From: Ferrovibrio sp964429465
GTDB lineage: Bacteria; Pseudomonadota; Alphaproteobacteria; Ferrovibrionales; Ferrovibrionaceae
Length of the DNA stretch: 9,476 nucleotides
Assembly (NCBI GenBank): GCA_964429465.1
Contig: CAYSCA010000127.1
Coordinates: 1-9,476 of the forward strand
Direction of reading: 5' to 3'
The notes under the pieces were generated by a model. It was not told the origin of the DNA and searched no databases. It saw only the letters and a program-made list of their open reading frames with translations. Made by a program: the position numbers and the translations under genes. This document shows, in pieces, positions 4,472 to 9,476 of the stretch (position 1 is the stretch's first letter; every line of letters begins with the position of its first letter).

Positions 4472-5440
4472 ATGGCCACCACCCATCGCACCAAGGTCCT
4501 GATTCTCGGCTCCGGCCCGGCCGGCTGCACGGCGGCGATCTATGCCGCCCGTGCATCCCTGGAGCCGATCATGGTGCATGGCCTGCAGCCGGGCGGCCAG
4601 CTCACCATCACCACCGATGTCGAGAACTATCCCGGCTTTGCCGAGGTCATCCAGGGCCCCTGGCTGATGCAGCAGATGGAGGCGCAGGCCCAGCATGTCG
4701 GCACCACCATCCTGCATGACTACATCGTCTCGGTGGATCTCTCGAAGCGGCCCTTCGTGGCCAAGGGCGATTCCGGCGATACCTATATCGGCGACACCCT
4801 GATCATCGCCACCGGCGCCCAGGCACGCTGGCTCGGCCTGCCCAGCGAAGGCGCCTTCCAGGGCTTCGGCGTCTCGGCCTGCGCCACCTGCGACGGCTTT
4901 TTCTTCCGCGGCAAGAAGGTCGTGGTGGTCGGCGGCGGCAACACCGCGGTGGAAGAGGCGCTCTACCTGACCAACCATGCCAGCGAAGTGACCGTGGTGC
5001 ATCGCCGCGACAGCTTCCGCGCCGAGAAGATCCTGCAGCAGCGGCTGTTCGCCAATCCGAAGATCAGGGTGGTCTGGGACCATGTGGTCGACGAAATCCT
5101 CGGCGATGCCGAGCCGAAGGGCGTCACCGGCGTGCGGCTGAAGAATGTGCGCAGCGGCGCGACGCAGGAGCTGGCCACCGACGGCGTCTTCATCGCCATC
5201 GGACATACGCCCAATACCGAGCTGTTCAAGGGGCAGCTGCCGCTGGATGCGGACGGCTACCTGACGACCAAGCCGGGCACCGCGCAGACCGCGATCGCCG
5301 GCGTCTTCGCCTGCGGCGACGTGCAGGACAAGATCTACCGCCAGGCGGTGACGGCGGCCGGCACCGGCTGCATGGCCGCCCTGGAGGCGGAGAAGTTTCT
5401 GGCGCATCACCTGCAACCGTCGGCCGAGGCTGCCGACTGA
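4472..5440 (+). CDS. trxB: thioredoxin-disulfide reductase
   Basis: The 322-aa protein is a full-length, low-molecular-weight TrxB. It transfers electrons from NADPH through FAD and a redox-active disulfide to thioredoxin in the cytoplasm. Seen: FAD-binding GSGPAG (13–18), the active-site CATC (137–140) in ACATCDGFFFRGK, NADPH-binding GGGNTA (154–159) with HRRDSFRA (177–184) for the 2'-phosphate, and the second FAD motif FACGDVQD (279–286) with Asp283. All catalytic residues are present. ATG 4472 was chosen over ATG 4442: GGAG lies 9 nt upstream of it, and the resulting N-terminus (MATTHRTKVLILG) has the usual length before the FAD strand. It is the first gene of a probable operon with the LysR gene 39 bp downstream, and is divergent from the Lrp-type gene. 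Confidence 0.96.
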   Translation: MATTHRTKVLILGSGPAGCTAAIYAARASLEPIMVHGLQPGGQLTITTDVENYPGFAEVIQGPWLMQQMEAQAQHVGTTILHDYIVSVDLSKRPFVAKGDSGDTYIGDTLIIATGAQARWLGLPSEGAFQGFGVSACATCDGFFFRGKKVVVVGGGNTAVEEALYLTNHASEVTVVHRRDSFRAEKILQQRLFANPKIRVVWDHVVDEILGDAEPKGVTGVRLKNVRSGATQELATDGVFIAIGHTPNTELFKGQLPLDADGYLTTKPGTAQTAIAGVFACGDVQDKIYRQAVTAAGTGCMAALEAEKFLAHHLQPSAEAAD

Positions 5441-5479
5441 GCGACGGCAGCCCATCGACCTGCAGTCTGGGGGGAGGAG

Positions 5480-6376
5480 ATGTCGGCGCTCGACTGGGAC
5501 AAGCTGCGCATATTCCATGCCGTCGCCGAGGCCGGCAGCCTGACCCATGCCGGCGAATCGCTTGGCCTGAGCCAGTCCGCCGTCAGCCGCCAGATCGGCG
5601 CGCTGGAGGGCCAGCTCAATGCGACGCTGTTCCACCGCCATGCCCGCGGCCTGATCCTCACCGAGCAGGGCGAGCTGCTGTTCCGCACCGCGCGCGAAAT
5701 CTTCTCGCGGCTGGCGGTTGCCGAGGCGATGATCGCCGATGCCAAGGACAAGCCGACCGGCGAGCTCTGCGTCACCACGACGGTGGCCTTCGGCACGATC
5801 TGGCTGGCGCCGCGGCTGAAGGAATTCATCGAGCTCTATCCCGACCTGCGCATCGAGATGGTGGTCGACGACCGCGAGCTCGACCTCTCGATGCGCGAGG
5901 CCGATGTCGCCATCCGCATGTGGAAGCCGACCCAGGCCGACCTGGTCTATCGCCGGCTGCTGACCGTGCATAACCATGTCTATGCCTCGGTCGATTACGT
6001 CACCAAGTTCGGCGCGCCGCAGAATGTCGAGGATCTCGACCGCCACAGCCTGATCGTCTATGGCGAGGAGGCGCCGGCGCATTTCAACAACATCAACTGG
6101 CTGTTGAAGGCCGGCAATCCGGTGGCGCCGCGCATCCCGGTGCTGACGGTGAACAACGTCTACGGCGTGATGCAGGCGGTGGCCAGCGGCCTCGGCATCG
6201 CCGCGCTGCCGGACTACATGGTGGAGAACAACCCGCGCATCGTGCGGGTGATGCCCAGCATCGACGGGCCGAGCTTCGACACCTTCCTCGTCTATCCCGA
6301 GGAATTGCGCAACACCAAGCGCCTGGCCGTCTTCCGCGACTTCCTGCTGCGCAAGGTGGCCGATTGGCATTTCTGA
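5480..6376 (+). CDS. LysR-family transcriptional regulator
   Basis: The 298-aa product has standard LTTR length and layout. The N-terminal winged HTH spans about 5–64 (DKLRIFHAVAEAGSLTHAGE, then LGLSQSAVSRQIGALE), followed by a linker helix to about 90. A periplasmic-binding-protein-like effector domain runs from PTGELCVTT (92–100) to the end, including ADVAIRM at 141–147. The effector is not identifiable. A purine-rich GGGGGGAGGAG lies directly before the ATG; the core GGAGG is unusually close (2 nt), though the longer G-rich run allows other alignments. It follows trxB by 39 bp on the same strand and overlaps the kinase start by one base (TGATG). LTTRs are usually divergent from their targets; here it is inside the transcript, so it may control the trxB promoter or act elsewhere. 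Confidence 0.93.
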   Translation: MSALDWDKLRIFHAVAEAGSLTHAGESLGLSQSAVSRQIGALEGQLNATLFHRHARGLILTEQGELLFRTAREIFSRLAVAEAMIADAKDKPTGELCVTTTVAFGTIWLAPRLKEFIELYPDLRIEMVVDDRELDLSMREADVAIRMWKPTQADLVYRRLLTVHNHVYASVDYVTKFGAPQNVEDLDRHSLIVYGEEAPAHFNNINWLLKAGNPVAPRIPVLTVNNVYGVMQAVASGLGIAALPDYMVENNPRIVRVMPSIDGPSFDTFLVYPEELRNTKRLAVFRDFLLRKVADWHF

Positions 6377-8592
6377 TGTCTGCGCGTCCGCCCGCGCCGG
6401 AGATGGCGGCGCGCCGTAACGAACTGCTGGCCCGGATACGGCGGCCCTGGGACATGCTGGCCCAGCTGGTGGCCGCCATCGGCATGGCGGTTCTGCTCGA
6501 CGGTCATCTCGCCGATCTGTGGCGCTGGGGCTATGTCGCGGGCACGATGGCCGCGCTGCTGCTGCAGTATCTGACGCATCGCGCGCTGCTGGCCGATCGC
6601 GGCCGGCGCCAGCGGTCGCGGACCTGGCGGCGGCGGCTGTTTGCCGTCTATGTCGTCAACGGCGCGCTGCTCGGCAGCATGTGCGCCGCCATCGTGCTGC
6701 TGCCGCCGGCGCCGGCGCCGATGCTGGCGCTGGTCTGCCTGGCCGGCGTTGCCATCGCCGTCACGCTGACCACCGCGGTGCAGCTCGGCATCTCGATCAC
6801 CGTCGCCCTGCTGGCCGGCGGCCCCGGCATCGCGGCGCTGCTGGCCGGCACGCCGCAGATGCAGGTTTTCGGCGCCTGCATCGCCATGGCCCTGTCGGTG
6901 CTGATCACCTTCGCCATCCGCCTCAACCGCTATTTCCGCCGCAGCACCGAGATGGTCGCGCGCCTGCGGGTGACCCTGCGCGACCGCACGCGCAGCGGCG
7001 CCGATGCCGAGCGGGCGCAGGACCGGCTGCGCTCGATCCTCGACACCGCGCCGTTCCCCATCGTGGTGGTGCGCCGCGGCGACGGCGCCTTCCTGTACAG
7101 CAACCGCCCGGCCGCCGAGCTGTTCGGCATCGATGCCACCACGGCAGACGCGCCGCCGCGCTTCGTGCTCGATCCGGTCCATCGCGACCGCATCTTCGGC
7201 GCCGAGCCGCTGCGGCCGGAGGAGGAGCTGCAGATCGCCACCGCGCAGGGGCGGGCGATCTGGGCCACCATCGCCGCCGTGCCGATGCATTACGGCGACG
7301 AGGACGCGGCCCTGGTGGTGGTCAACGATGTCACGGCGCAGCGCGCCTCGGAAGAGCGCCTGCGCGAAGCCGAGCAGCGCCTGAGCGACGCGCTGGCCGT
7401 CGCGCCCGATGGCGTCGCGCTGTTCGATGGCAGGGAACGGCTGGTCATCTGCAACAAGGCCTATGCCGACATCATCGGCATCGCGCTGGCCGCCGGCCCC
7501 GGCATGTCGCATGACGAAATCTGCGCGCATTCGGTCGCGACCCGGCCGCGGCCGGAGCAGGCCGGCATGCGGACCGATTACGAGGACTGGTCGGTGACGC
7601 GGAAGCGGATCTTCAAGGCGGCGGCGGGCGAGCCGCATATCTTCTACGACACCCGCGACCGCCGCTGGCTGCAGATCCGCGATTTCCGCCTGACCTCGGG
7701 CGGCACGGCCTCGCTGATCACCGATATCAGCGAACTGAAGCAGCGCGAGCGCGAATTGCGCGAAGCCAACGACAATCTAGCCGCCCAGGCCGAGACGCTG
7801 GCCGCCCGCAGCGAAACCCTGGAGGCGGCGCGCCAGGCCGCGATCAAGGCGCACCAGGATGCCGAATACGCCAACCGCGCCAAGTCGCAGTTCCTCGCCC
7901 ATATGAGCCATGAGCTGCGCACGCCGCTGAACGCGATCAACGGATTCTCCGAGATCATGGCGCTGAAGCTGCTCGGCTCGTCCGGCGTGCCGCAATACGA
8001 CCGCTACGCCCAGGACATCCTGGCGGCGGGGCGCCACCTGCTGTCGGTCATCGACGACATCCTCGACCTCTCCAAGGTCGAGGCCGGCAAGATGAAACTC
8101 ACGCCCGAGCCGGTGCTGTGGTCGCGGCTGGTCGAGGAATGCCTGACCCTGCTGCGGCCCCTGGCCGCCGACCGCATGGTGACCCTGCAGGCCGAACCGG
8201 CCGCCGAGGGCATCAGCTTCTTCGCCGACGAGCGGCTGGCCAAGCAGATGCTGGTGAACCTGCTGTCCAATGCGGTGAAATACACGCCATCCGGCGGGCG
8301 GGCCTGGTTCCGCATCCTGCCGGGCACGGCGGGCAGCGCGGTGATCGAGGTTTCCGATACCGGCGTGGGCATGAGCGAGGCCGATGTGGTGAAGGCGCTG
8401 GAGCCCTTTGGCCGGATCGATTCGGCGCTGGTCTCGAACATGCGGGGCACCGGACTCGGCCTGCCGCTGGTGAAGGCTTTGGTCGAATTGCATGGCGGCC
8501 GACTGGAAGTGCAGAGCGCGGTCGGCAAGGGCACCACGGTGCGGTTGTATTTTCCGCCCGTGCAAGAGCCGGAAAATCTTCCAAGCGACTGA
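6376..8592 (+). CDS. membrane sensor histidine kinase with two PAS domains
   Basis: The 738-aa protein has, in order: a hydrophobic N-terminal sensor region with about six membrane segments (roughly 27–43, 50–70, 88–110, 114–134, 136–157, 162–183), a PAS domain at about 216–322 (RLRSILDTAPFPIVVV), a second PAS at about 333–455 (LSDALAVAPDGVALFDG, ending ITDISELK), a coiled coil at about 455–500, HisKA with FLAHMSHELRTPLN at 507–519 and phospho-acceptor His512, and a HATPase_c domain with N box NLLSNAVKYT (628–637), DTGVGM (661–666) and GTGLGLPL (691–698). All catalytic motifs are intact. There is no receiver domain and no response-regulator gene nearby, so it is an orphan kinase within this window. 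The HisKA region resembles the PleC/DivJ/PdhS type common in alphaproteobacteria, but its role cannot be assigned. ATG 6376 was chosen for the TGATG overlap with the LysR stop, suggesting coupled translation; in-frame ATG 6364 would overlap more. Confidence 0.93.
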   Translation: MSARPPAPEMAARRNELLARIRRPWDMLAQLVAAIGMAVLLDGHLADLWRWGYVAGTMAALLLQYLTHRALLADRGRRQRSRTWRRRLFAVYVVNGALLGSMCAAIVLLPPAPAPMLALVCLAGVAIAVTLTTAVQLGISITVALLAGGPGIAALLAGTPQMQVFGACIAMALSVLITFAIRLNRYFRRSTEMVARLRVTLRDRTRSGADAERAQDRLRSILDTAPFPIVVVRRGDGAFLYSNRPAAELFGIDATTADAPPRFVLDPVHRDRIFGAEPLRPEEELQIATAQGRAIWATIAAVPMHYGDEDAALVVVNDVTAQRASEERLREAEQRLSDALAVAPDGVALFDGRERLVICNKAYADIIGIALAAGPGMSHDEICAHSVATRPRPEQAGMRTDYEDWSVTRKRIFKAAAGEPHIFYDTRDRRWLQIRDFRLTSGGTASLITDISELKQRERELREANDNLAAQAETLAARSETLEAARQAAIKAHQDAEYANRAKSQFLAHMSHELRTPLNAINGFSEIMALKLLGSSGVPQYDRYAQDILAAGRHLLSVIDDILDLSKVEAGKMKLTPEPVLWSRLVEECLTLLRPLAADRMVTLQAEPAAEGISFFADERLAKQMLVNLLSNAVKYTPSGGRAWFRILPGTAGSAVIEVSDTGVGMSEADVVKALEPFGRIDSALVSNMRGTGLGLPLVKALVELHGGRLEVQSAVGKGTTVRLYFPPVQEPENLPSD

Positions 8593-8670
8593 AATCAGGG
8601 GATTTTAAGCCACCAAGTAGTTATGCAGCCACCGCATGGCTGGCTTGACAATTCGATGGATACTCAAACG
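8593..8670 (+). other. 3' flank of kinase gene; no clear terminator or gene
   Basis: A short AT-rich hairpin (AAATC 8592–8596 with GATTT 8601–8605) follows the kinase stop but is too weak to count as a terminator. TTGACA at 8645–8650 is a perfect -35 hexamer but has no good -10 at normal spacing. GATACT at 8659–8664 resembles a -10 box without a good -35. Either could serve the structured RNA that follows; neither is convincing. Confidence 0.35.
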
Positions 8671-8851
8671 GTGCCGCAGGCCTTACATCTGTCCCTGTCA
8701 GATGTTGCGTCGCAGCATCTTCTTGGTTTTTGGCTCCGGCCAGAAACTCTCGGCCGTGATAGCTCCCCCGCTGTTACGGCCTTCCGCGCGTCTCGCGCGG
8801 AGCCTCCCTGTTAAGACTTTGCCGGCCTGGATTCCAGGCCGGCTTTTTTTT
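8671..8851 (+). ncRNA. candidate structured small RNA or 3'-UTR-derived RNA
   Basis: These roughly 180 nt between kinase and terminator carry strong hairpins. They are ACATCTG/CAGATGT (8685–8691 with 8699–8705), an overlapping alternative GATGTTGC/GCAGCATC (8701–8708 with 8712–8719, one G·U), a 12-bp stem GGCCGTGATAGC/GCTGTTACGGCC (8752–8763 with 8770–8781, two G·U), an 8-bp stem TCCGCGCG/CGCGCGGA (8783–8790 with 8794–8801), and the terminator. The first and third hairpins have loops UCCCUGU and UCCCCC, and the linker at 8802–8809 contains CCUCCC, so three C-rich single-stranded segments complementary to Shine–Dalgarno-like sequence are exposed. Such motifs are used by regulatory RNAs. I do not recognise a known RNA family. 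The 5' end is uncertain: it may have its own start near 8671 or be processed from the trxB-operon transcript. Confidence 0.45.
8821..8851 (+). terminator. strong rho-independent terminator
   Basis: A perfect 10-bp stem GCCGGCCTGG/CCAGGCCGGC (8821–8830 with 8834–8843) with loop ATT is followed by eight T residues (8844–8851). The T run is on the plus strand only. It terminates plus-strand transcription from the kinase operon or from the candidate small RNA. On the minus strand the hairpin is not followed by T residues, so it would not be a canonical terminator for the convergent phosphatase gene. Confidence 0.93.
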
Positions 8852-8855
8852 GGCG

Positions 8856-9476
8856 TCAGGGTGCCAGCAGCAGCTTGGGCAGTTCCGCCAGGCTGCGGAA
8901 GCTCCGGCAGCCGAGAGCGGCGAAAGCGGCCTCCTGGCGATCCGGGTGCTCCGGCCGGTAGGCGAAAACCGTCATCCCGGCGCGGCTGCCGGCGGTGGCG
9001 CCGGGCAGGCTGTCCTCGACCACGGCGCAGCGCGCCGGTGGCACGTTCATCTGCTCCGCGGCGTGCAGGAAAAGATCGGGTGCAGGCTTGCCGCGCGCGA
9101 CCTGCCGGGCGGAGAAGCGGTCAGGGAAATGACGGGCCAGGCCGCAGAGCCTGAGGCTGTGGTCGATCTTGTCGGGTTCGGAGGACGAGGCGATGCATTT
9201 GCGCAGATGCACCTGCTCCAGCATTTCAGCAGCGCCGTCGATGGCTTTCAGCTCGGCATCGAAGCGGCGGAAGGTTTCCGCCTGCAGCCGGGCCTCGAAA
9301 TCCGCCGGCAGGGCGATGCCATAGCGTTCGCGCACCAGCGCAAAGCAGCTCGGCAGGCTCAGGCCGGTGAGGTCATGCGCGACGGTCGCCTCGTCGAAGC
9401 GCGGATCGAGGCCGAGAGCGACCAGCTTCTCGTAGAAGACCCGGTTGGCGATCGGCTCGCTGTCCACCAGCGTGCC
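8856..9476 (-). CDS. HAD-superfamily phosphatase (subfamily IA), 5' end beyond the window
   Basis: The frame is open to the window edge and begins mid-motif with GTLVDSEP, the second half of HAD motif I (DxDGTLxDS); the nucleophilic Asp itself lies outside the window. A helical cap follows motif I, and then motif II at CIASSSEPDK, motif III Lys in ARGKPAPDLFLHAA, and motif IV in VVEDSLPGATAGSRAGM. This order fits phosphoglycolate-phosphatase/beta-phosphoglucomutase-like HAD-IA enzymes acting on small phosphorylated metabolites; the substrate cannot be predicted. About 206 residues are visible. The GTG at 9467, though it could be read as a start, lies inside motif I and is not the real start. 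The gene converges with the plus-strand terminator, its stop being 4 bases beyond the T run. Confidence 0.9.
   Translation of the reverse strand, partial: GTLVDSEPIANRVFYEKLVALGLDPRFDEATVAHDLTGLSLPSCFALVRERYGIALPADFEARLQAETFRRFDAELKAIDGAAEMLEQVHLRKCIASSSEPDKIDHSLRLCGLARHFPDRFSARQVARGKPAPDLFLHAAEQMNVPPARCAVVEDSLPGATAGSRAGMTVFAYRPEHPDRQEAAFAALGCRSFRSLAELPKLLLAP

Noticed and set aside
4084..4530. Long N-terminal extension of the Lrp-type protein
   Set aside because: The frame stays open, but the extra sequence is not protein-like, overlaps the trxB start on the other strand and lies upstream of the -10 box; the HTH domain begins directly at Met 4083.
4469..6370. 633-codon open frame on the minus strand opposite trxB and lysR
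   Set aside because: It is a high-GC antisense shadow: the translation is His/Arg/Gly/Asp-rich low-complexity sequence without domains, and both genes on the plus strand have complete family motifs.
6292..7638. 448-codon open frame on the minus strand opposite the histidine kinase
   Set aside because: It has the same shadow character, with runs of Arg, Gly, His and Gln; the kinase frame on the plus strand carries all expected motifs.
8592..8606. Hairpin directly after the kinase stop as a terminator
   Set aside because: The stem is only 5 AT-rich base pairs with a short interrupted T run; the strong terminator is at 8821–8851.
8642..8656. Sigma-54-like promoter (TGGC…TTCGA)
   Set aside because: The -12 element lacks the required GC in the right place, so the match to TGGCAC-N5-TTGCA is poor.
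8623..8814. 63-codon open frame in the gap after the kinase gene
   Set aside because: It has no ribosome binding site or recognisable domain, and the same bases form extensive perfect stems better explained as RNA structure.

Overview
The window is GC-rich DNA with tightly packed genes of alphaproteobacterial character: Lrp/AsnC – trxB – LysR gene order, a HisKA sensor kinase whose phospho-acceptor region resembles the alphaproteobacterial PleC/DivJ/PdhS type, and tRNA genes with encoded CCA. The species cannot be named from the sequence. No rRNA, CRISPR array or intact insertion sequence is visible.

Region 1 (1–390) holds two complete tRNA genes pointing away from each other: tRNA-Gly(GCC) on the minus strand and tRNA-Glu(CTC) on the plus strand. 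Each has a plausible promoter in the 239 bases between them.

Region 2 (391–2737) looks like a very small integrated element. It starts exactly at the CCA end of tRNA-Glu and ends at an imperfect copy of the tRNA 3' end (2721–2737, 16/17 identical). Its base composition is visibly lower in GC than the flanks. It carries a complete hipB–hipA toxin–antitoxin operon on the minus strand. A coupled DEDDh-exonuclease gene follows hipA and has lost its C-terminal part next to the tRNA. The hipB promoter carries four related inverted repeats with centre spacings of 28, 18 and 28 bp. Two tandem 17-bp repeats beside the tRNA end may be integrase arm sites. No integrase gene remains, so the element is either decayed or was mobilised in trans. 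About 310 bases between the operators and the right-hand repeat hold no recognisable gene.

Region 3 (2738–4083) has a ZIP-like metal transporter gene whose usual metal-binding histidines are replaced by acidic residues. It converges with an Lrp/AsnC regulator gene; the two stop codons lie in the two halves of one 12-bp palindrome.

Region 4 (4084–8592) starts with a divergent regulatory region between the Lrp gene and trxB. It is followed by a likely trxB – lysR – histidine kinase operon (39-bp gap, then a TGATG stop/start overlap). The kinase has no response-regulator gene inside the window.

Region 5 (8593–9476) is a 263-bp gap ending in a strong rho-independent terminator. The gap contains several perfect or near-perfect hairpins with C-rich loops and is a candidate small RNA or 3'-UTR-derived RNA. 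A convergent HAD-family phosphatase gene follows; its 5' end runs off the window.
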